A stretch of DNA of 64,000 nucleotides. It comes from Dyadobacter psychrotolerans. Its GTDB lineage: Bacteria; Bacteroidota; Bacteroidia; Cytophagales; Spirosomataceae. The notes beneath the pieces are model-generated. The model was not told where the DNA came from, did not search any database, and saw only the letters and a program-made list of their open reading frames with translations. Where the stretch lies: the NCBI RefSeq assembly GCF_004349265.1, contig NZ_SMFL01000010.1:186001-250000 (forward strand), read 5' to 3'. Below, piece after piece: positions 51,013 to 59,638 of this stretch (within the stretch, counting starts at the first letter, position 1; each line of letters starts with the position of its first letter). The position numbers and the translations under genes were made by a program.

Positions 51013-51704
51013 TGAAAGCCAATAAGCTAATTCCCTCGATCCTTTTTTTAGTTATATTTTTTGAATCATGCTATCATGAGGGAAAAATAGATGTTTCTTT
51101 CGCTTTAGTTAAACTTAGTAAAATGGGTAATAAGAAGGCCATACGTGTTTCAATAAAAAACAACTCAGATAAAAATGTTTTTATTCTTTCAACATATCTT
51201 GTGAATAAAGTCGACTCCGCCCACCCTTGCAGAAACGATATTTTGGGAGAATACTCAAAAATTAGTTCTCATACAGGAGACGATTGTACGATGAATACGG
51301 GAACTTTACTGTTTGAATATTTACAAACGATACCGTTTACACGGGCAGACCATGCTGGGCTTAAAAAAACTCTTTCCTCTGGTTCAGGAAAGGATGAGTT
51401 TGATTTCAGCACATGGTTTTTCTACTTGATTCCGGGTTATCATCTAACGAGGCCCGCGCCGTCCTTTATTTTCATTGAGGCGAAAAAAACGACATATGTT
51501 TATTTTACCATCGACGAAGAGCTTAATGATTTAGATAAAGGTGTTTACAAATTGGAATGGTATTCTAAAGAGAGATTACAGCATGTTATTTCACCAGGCC
51601 AAGGAAAAACGTCGTTTAAAAAAACGATCGAGGGGGAAACTATAAATGGATATGAATTTTATGATGGTGATTTCGTCGTTCATCCGTTGCAAATTAGACT
51701 TTGA
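51012..51704 (+). CDS. lipoprotein, candidate immunity protein of the RHS tip
   Basis: The 230-residue protein has a lipoprotein signal (LFLVIFFESC, then YHEGKID), followed by a beta-rich mature part (VSFALVKLSKMGNKKAIRVSIKNNSDKNVFILSTYLV) with an internal Cys pair and an acidic C-terminal half. The motif IKNNSDKNVFI looks like a DUF4352/Ig-like start, but no family is certain. Its ATG overlaps the RHS stop by one base (TAATG), which means translational coupling. That placement is typical of immunity genes, and an outer-membrane lipoprotein could protect against an envelope-acting protease. The immunity role is inference only. Confidence 0.62.
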   Translation: MKANKLIPSILFLVIFFESCYHEGKIDVSFALVKLSKMGNKKAIRVSIKNNSDKNVFILSTYLVNKVDSAHPCRNDILGEYSKISSHTGDDCTMNTGTLLFEYLQTIPFTRADHAGLKKTLSSGSGKDEFDFSTWFFYLIPGYHLTRPAPSFIFIEAKKTTYVYFTIDEELNDLDKGVYKLEWYSKERLQHVISPGQGKTSFKKTIEGETINGYEFYDGDFVVHPLQIRL

Positions 51705-51707
51705 ATT

Positions 51708-51914
51708 ATGCAATGTTTCATCAAGATAAAGCATGATTTGCTTTGGTTGCAATTAAAACCGGAAGCGATGACTTTACAAGACTTTGGCCATCAAGCAATC
51801 CAGACCATGACTAAATATTTGGGTGCATTTCAACTCTCCGCACCTAAAAAAAACGGCAGAATTTTCTTCTGCGACTTTGAGACGGCGGAGCTAATATGGA
51901 GTAAAATCTGGTAA
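51708..51914 (+). CDS. short ORF of uncertain status
   Basis: A 68-codon ORF begins 3 bp after the lipoprotein stop. The product (MQCFIKIKHDLLWLQLKP to FETAELIWSKIW) shows no signal, repeat or family motif, though its composition is protein-like. It might be a degraded gene fragment or a second small immunity-type gene. The 90 bp after it, up to the next gene, contain only a short GGAGC-CGATT-GCTCC hairpin. Confidence 0.3.
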   Translation: MQCFIKIKHDLLWLQLKPEAMTLQDFGHQAIQTMTKYLGAFQLSAPKKNGRIFFCDFETAELIWSKIW

Positions 51915-52004
51915 CCATAGTCCTGGAAGGAGCCGATTGCTCCGGGTTAATCAGGCATGTGGCGAACAAAATTTGGTCATTTTCTTCTCAAGCGAAGTTT
52001 TGAA

Positions 52005-52550
52005 ATGCACCCTCTGTTAATAGTATTTATTGTCTGTACCGCTCAAATATGCTCATCTCAGGATGATGCAAAACCCCTTTCTGATACTTACAAATCATGT
52101 TGTGGTATTGAGCCAGTTACGTTTAATGTAGGTAAAGCAAATGTGTATGTTCCAAATGTTTTTACGCCAAACGGTGATGGAATAAATGATTTGTTTTTAC
52201 CAACAATAAATTCGGAGGTAAAGGCATTGATAAATTTTACGATAATAAACGTAGCTGGTGATACCGTGCTGTTCAACAGAAGAGATGTAATTCTAACGGA
52301 TCCAAAGAGTTTTGCATGGGATGGCAAACGTTATGATGGTAAACAGCATGTGGGTCCGTTCAAATATGGAATGGCGGTTTATAATAAAAATAATGAGCTT
52401 GGAATTGTTGAAGGAAAGGGATGCGTAATTCCCTGCACACCTGAAATGGCTGTTTTTAGATCCAAGGAAGGTTGCTTTTATCCTATTCAGGCCGGAAAAG
52501 AAGGAACGTTGGACAAATCAATTAACACCGCAGAAAAAGGTTGTTTTTAA
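52005..52550 (+). CDS. exported protein with gliding-motility/T9SS type B C-terminal domain
   Basis: From the ATG that opens a signal peptide (MHPLLIVFIVCTAQICSSQ) the protein has 181 residues. Almost all of it is a CHU_C-type domain: NVYVPNVFTPNGDGINDLFLP, FTIINVAGDTVLFNRRD, FAWDGKRYDGKQHVGPFKYGMAVYN. That domain normally forms the C-terminal end of large T9SS substrates, where it directs export and attachment. Here it is followed by an unusual 45-residue Cys-containing tail (GCVIPCTPEMAVF to AEKGCF). The stand-alone domain is therefore either a small secreted protein or a relic of a larger gene. It lies within the RHS island. Confidence 0.78.
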   Translation: MHPLLIVFIVCTAQICSSQDDAKPLSDTYKSCCGIEPVTFNVGKANVYVPNVFTPNGDGINDLFLPTINSEVKALINFTIINVAGDTVLFNRRDVILTDPKSFAWDGKRYDGKQHVGPFKYGMAVYNKNNELGIVEGKGCVIPCTPEMAVFRSKEGCFYPIQAGKEGTLDKSINTAEKGCF

Positions 52551-52571
52551 CAAATTTTTACCTTAACCCTC

Positions 52572-53683
52572 ATGAAAAGTATCTATCTTTTTGTTTTTCT
52601 TTTAATCACCTGCCAATATTCATTTGCGCAGGTAACCTATGAATACGACGCTGCCGGCAACCGAGTAAAACGCACGTCTTCTCCTGCTCAGCCAGGCTGT
52701 AACTTTACTGTATCGGCCTCAAACACAAATAGCAACCCGCCAACGGGTGCAGGTTTGACTTTGAATGCGGGATGCAGTGGATCAGACTGCAGCGGTGTGA
52801 GCTATTCGTGGAGCGGCAACGGTGTGAGCGGGACTTCGTCCTCGTTGAATATTACGGCCCCAGGCACGGCAGGAACCTATACATATACGGTTATAGCCAG
52901 TAAATCCGGCTGTTCATCTCAAACGTCAACTACCACGATTACGGTTGGAGGAACTGTCACAGCCTGTGCTGTCAACAAGGTTAAGATTAAATTTAGAACC
53001 CAGAACGATTGCTGCATGGACCGTTTGATCGGTGCCAAGATCCAGGCTCCAATAATGGCGGAAGCAGCTGGTCGGACATATATACATTTACCCTGGCAGG
53101 TACCGGCGCTTTTGAAAGTATCTCGTTTTCTAATTCGATGGTTTATAGCTCTTTAAGGTTTCAGGCCAGTCCGACCGGCTGGGGCGAAGTAAGAGAGCTT
53201 GAATTTTATAACGGAGATACGAAATTGACTGGAACAGGTGTCGGGTCTCCATCAAATAATTCCAGTGATACATATGCGGCGGCCTTTGATGGGAATGAAG
53301 GCACAGAATGGAATGGCCCAACGATGGGAACGGTTAATTTTGTCGGGCTGCAAAACGTAACTTGTAACAATTCGTTGAGGGTCGCGGCTTTCGAAATTAT
53401 AACTCAGGACCAGAAGTCTTCCGAATCCACTGATATTGGAATTAACATATATCCTAATCCCAACGCAGGCAAATTCGATGTTAGCTTCTATCTGGCTAAA
53501 AGTGCAAAAGCAGAAATTTCCATAGTTGATGTAAAAGGTAGAAATTGGTACTCCAAAAAATTAGTTGGTATCGGAAACCATAAAGAGCAAATCATTCTTT
53601 CTGACAATGCCTCTGGTGTATACCTTGTGGTGCTTCGTAAAGAAGATGGTATTGAAGTGAAAAAGACTGTTGTTATAAAGTAA
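52572..53683 (+). pseudogene. T9SS-exported YD-repeat/F5-8C-like protein, disrupted by a frameshift
   Basis: The first frame gives a signal peptide (FLLITCQYSFAQ), one YD-type motif VTYEYDAAGNRVKRT, an Ig-like region (GVSYSWSGNGVSGTSSSLN) and KIKFRTQNDCCMDRLIGAKIQ. There the frame is lost. The next frame continues exactly where expected: GSNNGGSSWSDIYTFTLAG, then WGEVRELEFYNGDTKL (discoidin-like) and a type A T9SS sorting domain (INIYPNPNAGKFDVSF to KKTVVIK). One missing G at about 53045-53047 (CAG-GGC reduced to CAGGC) explains the break. Restored, the product would be about 370 residues. It could be a true lesion, phase variation or a sequencing error. Its YD motif matches the RHS neighbour. 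Confidence 0.82.
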
Positions 53684-53686
53684 ACG

Positions 53687-53726
53687 ATCTAGCCCTGTGG
53701 GTTCATTCTACGGGGATAGATTTTTT
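53687..53726 (+). terminator. intrinsic terminator
   Basis: A 14-bp stem (left arm ATCTAGCCCTGTGG, right arm CTACGGGGATAGAT) with two G-U pairs and one mismatch, followed by TTTTTT. It begins 3 bp after the stop of the preceding gene. The 220 bp that follow, up to the next gene, hold no feature I can support. Confidence 0.75.
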
Positions 53727-53948
53727 AAAAGATGAAAGACGATTTCGATAAGTTAACAAAACACGTTTTGCTGATATTGCCTGAATGACGCTTGTATTCA
53801 TACAGGATCAGCCGGTTATAATAATTCCGGCGGCTCGATAATAAGTCGGAGGCGATTGGTATGGGCCTCGGAAAACGAAGGCAAATGGGCGCTACAAACG
53901 ATCCGATAAATTTTTTATTTAACACCAGCTCAGCAGCTACCTTGTGCA

Positions 53949-54380
53949 ATGGATACTAGACTAATAGTACTTACTGCGATCCTGTTTATGATAGTTGGTT
54001 GTAAAGACCGGGACATCCGCGAGTCATATTTGATCACGGATTTATCAAACCCAACCACGCTGACTTTTAAACTCAAAAGCAGCAACGGCAATGCAGGATA
54101 CAGAATTAAGGGCAGAATGAATGGAACACTGGGTTATTCTGAGGGACTTTTTTTTGAAGGTCGAAAATTCCCTTCATTTAACACAGCGAATAATTTAGAT
54201 AGTCTGGCTGCACCAGTTTTACGGGATTACGTTCGGGTGTCATTAGATTCTATTACTGCGGAGAGCAATTTAAGCATCGGGCAGAGTGGCCTTATTTATG
54301 GGTTACATTTCATCCCTGGTACGGCAACCAAAGGCAAGATCGAAGTTGAGTTTTGGGAACGTCCAACCGGATTTTATTAA
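53949..54380 (+). CDS. lipoprotein of unknown function
   Basis: The 143-residue product has a lipoprotein signal (ILFMIVGC, then KDRDIRES) and a beta-strand-rich mature part with alternating hydrophobic residues (LTFKLKSSNGNAGYRIKGRMNG, GKIEVEFWERPTGFY). It resembles small accessory lipoproteins near RHS or toxin loci, but I recognise no family. The terminator that follows supports it as a real transcription unit. A mature length of about 125 residues with an all-beta pattern would suit a surface or periplasmic binding protein. Confidence 0.72.
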   Translation: MDTRLIVLTAILFMIVGCKDRDIRESYLITDLSNPTTLTFKLKSSNGNAGYRIKGRMNGTLGYSEGLFFEGRKFPSFNTANNLDSLAAPVLRDYVRVSLDSITAESNLSIGQSGLIYGLHFIPGTATKGKIEVEFWERPTGFY

Positions 54381-54408
54381 GCACTTAGATTCTACGGAGT
54401 TAATGAAA

Positions 54409-54453
54409 GGCGAAAACCATCCCAAACAGCAGTGCTTGGGATGGTTTTTCGCC
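54409..54453 (+). terminator. long intrinsic terminator
   Basis: GGCGAAAACCATCCCAA and TTGGGATGGTTTTTCGCC form a 17-bp stem with one bulged T, with a 10-nt loop. It ends the lipoprotein gene. The following 170 bp hold two short plus-strand frames with no protein-like features and appear empty. Confidence 0.85.
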
Positions 54454-54626
54454 TCTTTCCTTATCGTAACCTTCCCTAAGATGGAGAAAGTAATGCCAGC
54501 TGCGGCCTATAACAGATCTAAAATACTTAAAATAAGCACGTTAATCCAAGCTCCTCTTTAATGAAATGTCGCCATTAATCGGATTTTTAAGGTTGGCCTA
54601 TCGGAACAGACGACCTTTCAAATTCT

Positions 54627-55049
54627 TTACGCAAATAAACCCGGTCTTTGCAAAACACCTGGCTCCCAGCTGGAATCGCGGCGGCGCAGGGTGCGCGCCA
54701 TGGTCAAAACTTCCTCCAACCGTTCTTTTTGTTCACTGGCCGAATCCTGGCTGTGAAAATATTCTCCGATCATCTCCCACTCGAAAGTATCTCCCTTAGC
54801 ATCGTAAATGCCAATCGGAATACGGTTTTCATCCGTCATCATCGTGCTCTGAACGGACTGCGCTTCTTCCTGAGATGAACAGCCAACATGATTGTAATGG
54901 CCGTTAAGCAGGTATAAAACCGAAAAACGGTTTTCTGAAACATCCTGATCAGAACTTTTGGACTTGAACCGCTGTGAAGACTTTTTACGGCTGTTAGAGG
55001 AAAGTAAACTCCTGAATGAGTTGCGGAAATATTTTTGTATTTGTGTCAT
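54627..55049 (-). CDS. hypothetical protein, basic Ser-rich start
   Basis: From the ATG chosen (MTQIQKYFRNSF) the protein has 140 residues; an upstream frame extension of 33 codons is not protein-like. The N-terminal 40 residues are basic and Ser-rich (SLLSSNSRKKSSQRFKSKSS), the middle is a plausible folded domain (FSVLYLLNGHYNHVGCSSQEEAQSV, IPIGIYDAKGDTFEW), and the end is a charged helix (ASEQKERLEEVLTMARTLRRRDSSW). No signal peptide, membrane helix or family motif is seen. It is a single minus-strand gene at the right edge of the RHS island. Confidence 0.55.
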   Translation of the reverse strand: MTQIQKYFRNSFRSLLSSNSRKKSSQRFKSKSSDQDVSENRFSVLYLLNGHYNHVGCSSQEEAQSVQSTMMTDENRIPIGIYDAKGDTFEWEMIGEYFHSQDSASEQKERLEEVLTMARTLRRRDSSWEPGVLQRPGLFA

Positions 55050-55509
55050 AGTCTTTTCAAATTTTAAGAATTGATTCGGGAGATTCAGAAGCGATATTGT
55101 TTTTGTACAAATTTCACTTTTTTCTGAACAAGTTGAATATTCCTTCATTCAACCACTCAAATCAGTTCTTTCAGTTTACATAATATTTAAATAATCATGA
55201 ATAAGGGTAAAACATGTTTTTCTCTTACTACCTTATACCAATCTATAAAATTACAAACTGATATTGTCTGTCAATAGTTTATGCAATTTAACTTTATTGA
55301 CAACTTCATGAAAAGTTCTTTAACGCTTTAACAGATTACTTTGAATAATACAATTTTATCCAATTGCGAATCCGGACGATTTCTGGTAAACCAAAACAAT
55401 ATTCTCAGGCCACCAGTTTTAGCAAACCAGTGGTCCATTGGAATAATTATATAAAAACACACATTTACAGAGTTATTTATCTCACGAAAAGGACGACAAC
55501 AGACACACT
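55050..55509. other. 460-bp AT-rich spacer, no gene seen
   Basis: Between two minus-strand genes. I see no exact TAnnTTTG element on either strand, no terminator with a T-run and no conserved RNA. Short frames on both strands are not protein-like. It presumably contains the promoter of the downstream hypothetical gene in non-consensus form. Confidence 0.5.
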
Positions 55510-56046
55510 TTACGACTCCACACCAAAGAAAAGCCCGATTAAAACCAAAATCCACATAATACTCCCCAAAACGATCAGGACAATATGCCTGCCGCTAAAT
55601 GAAGTTCGCTCTGTGACGATAAGGTCGGAAGCATTGACCCTTGCATAATTAAAAGCCTTAAAGGGCTGTATAAGAAATATAACGCCAAGCACTGAAACCA
55701 GCCAGTAAAAATCTGGTAACCGTGCCATGATATTGAAAATTATAAATCCTGCAACCAAAAGCTCGGAAGTGTAATCCTCCTCATAATCCTTCTCTCTCGC
55801 GAAGGACAGGATCCTTTTAAATAAAGAGTTTAGGAAAATAATTGAGAAAATCGTTCTGGCGGCAGGCATAATATCCAGTCTGTCCTTTTGTTGAAAAAAG
55901 CGCCAGGCTTTATAAATCCACCAAATTTGATACAATCCGAAGGTAAGAATGCAAAGAATGACAAACTTGTTTAAACTAATGACTTCCTGAGGTTCTACTG
56001 CTTCATCGATTTCAAGATTGTCGGGGACTTCGTACTGATTTTCCAT
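55510..56046 (-). CDS. multi-span membrane protein, DUF4234-like
   Basis: The 178-residue protein has an acidic N-terminal segment (MENQYEVPDNLEIDEAVEPQE), then four hydrophobic helices. The first, ISLNKFVILCILTFGLYQIWWIYKAWRFF, is the signature of DUF4234-type proteins (a Gly-Leu-Tyr kink followed by WW and basic residues). The rest (AGFIIFNIMARL, FYWLVSVLGVIFLI, IVLIVLGSIMWILVLIGLFFG) completes the bundle. Function is unknown. It is a lone minus-strand gene. Confidence 0.72.
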   Translation of the reverse strand: MENQYEVPDNLEIDEAVEPQEVISLNKFVILCILTFGLYQIWWIYKAWRFFQQKDRLDIMPAARTIFSIIFLNSLFKRILSFAREKDYEEDYTSELLVAGFIIFNIMARLPDFYWLVSVLGVIFLIQPFKAFNYARVNASDLIVTERTSFSGRHIVLIVLGSIMWILVLIGLFFGVES

Positions 56047-56147
56047 GTAGACAATTAGAGGGTTTATTAAATGAATAATTGAAATACAGTTCAGACCGGA
56101 TGTTATTTCAGGTCAATGTAACGTCGCTCAGTGGGTGAGCAGGATTA

Positions 56148-56831
56148 TTATCTCAACCTAAAACCAACTTCCAAAGCCAGTATACCATACCTCTCACTTT
56201 TACTTTTCCCCAACTGTCCTTTAAGCCGGTTCAGCGGTGAAAGGTCATAGCGCAGATTGATCAGCGCGTTTCTAAGTTTATAACTTACTTCCAGAGGAAC
56301 AACCGGCAATATTCGTTTATAATAATGATTGAGTACGATCGATTTTTCTATCTCGACGCCGTAACCATATATTTCAGGCAAGCCCGATAGCGAAGCAATC
56401 AACACATGCGTGCCTGCACCGGCACCAACAGATAAACGACCGGCGAGGTTATAGTGAATCGTGGCTCCGACGCCAAGTACATAATCAGAAGACCAGCCGT
56501 TGTAAATTCCGTTGGATGCACCGCCGGCATCTTTAATCATTAATGGCTCATCCCAGTAAGTATGCTTGGAAATATTAGTATAAACTTTCAAACTTAGATC
56601 CCTGGAAACCGGGCTCCAGAGCGACGCCCCCGTTCCAACTCCCCCTAACAATAGTTTAGGCGAGGTGTTACGATTATAACCCAAAACCGGGAATATAGAT
56701 TTATCCGAATTGCCGCCAGGTACATAGGCATTGATACTGGCGTTTAAGTACCATTCCCTTTTGTTTTCCTGACCACAAACAGAAAGACTTGCCAGGAGAC
56801 ATAATATCAGAAAATTGATCTTTCGTGTCAT
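56148..56831 (-). CDS. outer membrane beta-barrel protein
   Basis: The 227-residue product has a signal peptide (LLASLSVCGQ) and a mature region with alternating polar/hydrophobic strands and aromatic girdle positions (KREWYLNASINAYVPGG, DLSLKVYTNISKHTYWDE, YVLGVGATIHYNLAGRLSVGAGAGTHV). The last strand ends GILALEVGFRLR, a classic barrel C-terminus. It resembles eight-stranded outer-membrane proteins of unknown function. Its ATG overlaps the stop of the upstream lipoprotein gene (ATGA), so the two are translationally coupled and probably work together in the outer membrane. Confidence 0.82.
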   Translation of the reverse strand: MTRKINFLILCLLASLSVCGQENKREWYLNASINAYVPGGNSDKSIFPVLGYNRNTSPKLLLGGVGTGASLWSPVSRDLSLKVYTNISKHTYWDEPLMIKDAGGASNGIYNGWSSDYVLGVGATIHYNLAGRLSVGAGAGTHVLIASLSGLPEIYGYGVEIEKSIVLNHYYKRILPVVPLEVSYKLRNALINLRYDLSPLNRLKGQLGKSKSERYGILALEVGFRLR

Positions 56832-57160
56832 ATCTTCAAAAATTTCTGCGAATAGGTTACTGAATTCATTTTTACAATTGCCTGATAACTGCCTTTAGGA
56901 TGGTCGGACAGATCAAGCGAAAACGAATTTATAACACTACCAGCAGGCACGTCTTCTTCAAAAATAATTTTTGCTTTGGGATTAAAAACCTGAATCTGAT
57001 AAGAGACCTTTTCCTGGTTTTTTACATATAGGTTGACGCGGTTATCACTGGGATTCGGGTACGGAATAATTACTTCAATCTGCTCCTGTTCGACGGAAGG
57101 TATTTTAGAGCAACCGGCAAGCAGCATTACCAGAAATAGTAAAATGGAAAACTGTTTCAT
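56828..57160 (-). CDS. small lipoprotein with T9SS-CTD-like fold
   Basis: From the ATG that opens the signal (MKQFSILLFLVMLLAGC lipobox) the protein has 110 residues. The mature part resembles a type A secretion C-terminal domain: IPYPNPSDNRVNLYVKNQEKVSYQIQVFNPK, then SFSLDLSDHPKGSYQAIVKM and SYSQKF-like ending. The NP(S/N)xxxVNL motif is that of sorting domains, but as the whole protein of a lipoprotein it must do something else, perhaps bind the barrel protein. The frame is open 12 codons upstream, without a signal. Confidence 0.75.
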   Translation of the reverse strand: MKQFSILLFLVMLLAGCSKIPSVEQEQIEVIIPYPNPSDNRVNLYVKNQEKVSYQIQVFNPKAKIIFEEDVPAGSVINSFSLDLSDHPKGSYQAIVKMNSVTYSQKFLKI

Positions 57161-57242
57161 TAAACTGGGATTAGAAGATAAGGGGAATCTTGTCACAAGA
57201 AAACCAGGAGGTTGACAGGAAAAAGATCCATCACAACTCGTT

Positions 57243-57250
57243 TACTTTTG
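57243..57250 (+). promoter_or_regulatory. candidate -7 element
   Basis: TACTTTTG matches TAnnTTTG exactly in the divergent spacer ahead of the glycosylase gene, but lies 168 bp from its start and lacks a TTG at the usual spacing. Confidence 0.3.
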
Positions 57251-57417
57251 TAACCGTAATGATAGTAATATTATAAACTAAGTAAAAGCCTGTCTTCTAA
57301 ATCTTCTGGTATTTTACAAGCCCATTTAACAATAACCGGTAATATGAACTATACTATATGAAATTTACCGCCTCGAAACGTTCCAAGCCAGAGTATTAAC
57401 ACTTCTTCGATAGCTTT

Positions 57418-58065
57418 ATGCCCGAAATCTTCACCCAAGCCACCTACCATCCAATTTGCGATAAACTGGCGTTAATGGATACTGATCTAAAATATATCAT
57501 TGCTACTTACGGATACCCGGTATTATGGAGCAGACCAAATACGTTTGAAAGTCTGGTACATATTATTTTAGAACAGCAGGTTTCACTGGCTTCTGCCCTG
57601 GCTGCTATCAATAAATTGAGGCAACGCGTGCCGGAAATTTCTCCGGCCAATGTTTTGGCATTATCCGATACTGAACTGAGGGAATGTTATTTCAGCCGTC
57701 AGAAAACCGTTTATGTAAGGCATCTCGCCGAAGCAATTAATTCGGGGAAAATTGATCTCGCCCGGTTCGAAAATCAGGAAGATGAAGAGATTCGCAAGGA
57801 TCTGACAGAATTAAAAGGAATTGGAAACTGGACGGTTGATATTTACCTGATTATGATTTTGCACCGGACTGACATATTTCCGTTGGGCGACCTTGCAGTA
57901 CTAAACGCAGTCAAAAAAGTTAAATCACTTAACGTGACCGCAACCAGGGAAGAGATCGTCAGGATATCAGCACAATGGAAACCTCACCGCACGGTGGCTT
58001 GTATGATATTGTGGCATTACTATTTGAGTAAGCCGGGCAAGCGGATTGTGGAACCTGGGAATTAA
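57418..58065 (+). CDS. DNA-3-methyladenine glycosylase II-like (AlkA family) protein
   Basis: The 215-residue HhH-GPD enzyme removes alkylated bases from DNA to start base excision repair. The core helices show FESLVHIILEQQVSLASALAAINKL, the helix-hairpin-helix is LKGIGNWTVD (132-141), and the catalytic Asp is Asp158 in FPLGDLAV. There is no N-terminal AlkA beta domain, so it is the short form like yeast MAG1 or Deinococcus AlkA2-type enzymes. No Fe-S cluster cysteines follow the HhH, which separates it from EndoIII. It converges with tcdA, 12 bp apart. Confidence 0.92.
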   Translation: MPEIFTQATYHPICDKLALMDTDLKYIIATYGYPVLWSRPNTFESLVHIILEQQVSLASALAAINKLRQRVPEISPANVLALSDTELRECYFSRQKTVYVRHLAEAINSGKIDLARFENQEDEEIRKDLTELKGIGNWTVDIYLIMILHRTDIFPLGDLAVLNAVKKVKSLNVTATREEIVRISAQWKPHRTVACMILWHYYLSKPGKRIVEPGN

Positions 58066-58077
58066 ATCACAGCTGTT

Positions 58078-58809
58078 TTAAACCGCCTCCCCCACTAAAT
58101 CCCGAATCACTACCGAAGCACAGGTAGCACCAAATACAGCCGGCAGGTAAGACATCGTACCATAAGCTGATTTCTTATAATTCGAACCGTCAGTTAATAC
58201 AAGCGATTCTTTTAACTGTTCTTCGGTTGAAAAAACGGCTTTAATTCCTTTTGAAATTCCTTCTTTTTTCAGGTTTTTTCTGATTTGCTGGGCGAAATTA
58301 CAGTTGTAGGTTTTGGAAATATCTACCACTTTCAGCATCGTCGGATCCATCCTTCCGCCTGCGCCCATGGAGCTAACAATACGCATTTTCCGATGAAAGG
58401 CTTCTTTCAAAAATGTGATTTTGGGTGTGACACTATCGATGGCATCAACGATATAATCATAGTTAGAACCGGAAAGAATTTCAGCAACGGCATCCGGATT
58501 GATAAAGGTTTTTATGACATGCAGAGTCACCTCGGGGTTGATAGACTTTAACCTTTCGGCCATAATATCGGCTTTGCTTTGCCCATGGTTGGTTGCGAGC
58601 GCGGGCAATTGTCTGTTTCTGTTAGTTGGATCAACGGTGTCGCCGTCGACGATCGTCATGGTACCAACGCCATTCCGGCAGATAAATTCAGCTGCGAAGG
58701 AACCTACTCCGCCCAGTCCGATCACCAGTACATGTGCTTTACTTAGCCGGATCAGGTTTTCTTTTCCAATTAACAATTCGGTTCTGGAAAGCCAGGAGAA
58801 ATCCTCCAT
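58078..58809 (-). CDS. tcdA: tRNA threonylcarbamoyladenosine dehydratase
   Basis: TcdA activates t6A37 of ANN-decoding tRNAs with ATP to form cyclic ct6A. The 243-residue ThiF/E1-like protein has the adenylate-binding GLGGVGSFAAE (31-41), the conserved MTIVDGDTVDPTNRNRQ, DYIVDAIDSVTPK and SSMGAGGRMDPT. The C-terminal TcdA-specific region shows YGTMSYLPAVFGATCASVVIRDL. The stop is followed by the convergent glycosylase gene. It overlaps the upstream tatD-like gene by one base, so the two are co-translated. Confidence 0.94.
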   Translation of the reverse strand: MEDFSWLSRTELLIGKENLIRLSKAHVLVIGLGGVGSFAAEFICRNGVGTMTIVDGDTVDPTNRNRQLPALATNHGQSKADIMAERLKSINPEVTLHVIKTFINPDAVAEILSGSNYDYIVDAIDSVTPKITFLKEAFHRKMRIVSSMGAGGRMDPTMLKVVDISKTYNCNFAQQIRKNLKKEGISKGIKAVFSTEEQLKESLVLTDGSNYKKSAYGTMSYLPAVFGATCASVVIRDLVGEAV

Positions 58810-59453
58810 TATTTAAATACGTTTAAGAAGTTCTGTTCAAGCTGCAAAACAATCTCTTTTTCCGTAATATTCTTAATTCCTGCTGCCGATTTATAAATTT
58901 CCCTGATATCAACATCTGCATCATCAGTTTCCAAAAACACCTGTTGCAAAGGCGTAGCACGAAAAGTTTCCAGAATATAAACATGTCCGCTAAGTAGCGC
59001 TTTTCCGAAAGACAAATAGTAACCGCTTTCAATAACCGGCTGAAGAATAGACCTTTTGTTATTTATTCCATGAAATATAACAGGCACCTTTATTCCTTTT
59101 AACTCCGCAAGAACCTCCGGAAATGCTTTTACACAATGAATAATGATTGGCTTGTTAACTTCCTGTGCCAGGGCAATCTGCCATCGAAAAACTTTGAGTT
59201 GTAAATCCCAGCCGGTGGAAGTCAGTTTGTCAAGGCCGCATTCACCAACAGCAATGACACCGGGTTTTGTGATATGGTCGGTCAGAGACTTAAATTGTAT
59301 TTCAGGATGCAGATTATGAAGATACCAGGGGTGCAAACCCAGACTCACTTTTTGACCTGAAATGTTATCAGCGAAATCCTGATAAATATTTTTAATGCTT
59401 ATGACATCTGCCTTAGGAGTATTTTCGAGATGTGTGTGAATGTCGTAAAACAT
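58809..59453 (-). CDS. TatD family metal-dependent hydrolase
   Basis: The 214-residue amidohydrolase-fold protein starts with the metal site YDIHTHLE, then SLGLHPWYLH, GVIAVGECGLDKL (the TatD signature Glu), KPIIIHCVKAFPEVL and VIFHGINNKR, and ends with the metal-binding LETDDADVDI. TatD proteins are Mg-dependent 3-5 exonucleases or DNases. It is about 40 residues shorter than E. coli TatD (about 260), typical of the Bacteroidota branch. Its stop overlaps the tcdA start (TAATG). Confidence 0.9.
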   Translation of the reverse strand: MFYDIHTHLENTPKADVISIKNIYQDFADNISGQKVSLGLHPWYLHNLHPEIQFKSLTDHITKPGVIAVGECGLDKLTSTGWDLQLKVFRWQIALAQEVNKPIIIHCVKAFPEVLAELKGIKVPVIFHGINNKRSILQPVIESGYYLSFGKALLSGHVYILETFRATPLQQVFLETDDADVDIREIYKSAAGIKNITEKEIVLQLEQNFLNVFK

Positions 59454-59578
59454 CAGATTACTTTTTTAGGAAACTTTATACAACTCTCAAAGTAGCCGAA
59501 ATAACCTTTTTTAACCCAAAAAACCTATATGAAATAGTGTTGTTTAACATAGATATGATACCCGGACATGAACTATTG

Positions 59579-59626
59579 AAAAAAATACAGCCCGAAATTC
59601 GACAAATAATGAATCCGAGGCTGCAT
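59579..59626 (-). terminator. intrinsic terminator of the NmrA-like gene
   Basis: On the minus strand ATGCAGCCTCGGATTC pairs with GAATTTCGGGCTGTAT (one mismatch, several G-U) around a 10-nt loop, followed by a run of T residues. It ends the NmrA-family gene 13 bp after its stop. Confidence 0.7.
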
Positions 59627-59638
59627 TTTTTTATTCTA

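Noticed and set aside
53725..53949. 74-residue minus-strand frame
   Set aside because: No signal, motif or neighbour support, and it lies in a spacer that also has frames on the other strand.
54286..54799. Two plus-strand frames after the 53949-54380 lipoprotein gene
   Set aside because: One spans the terminator hairpin and the other runs antisense to the hypothetical minus-strand gene; neither has a plausible composition.
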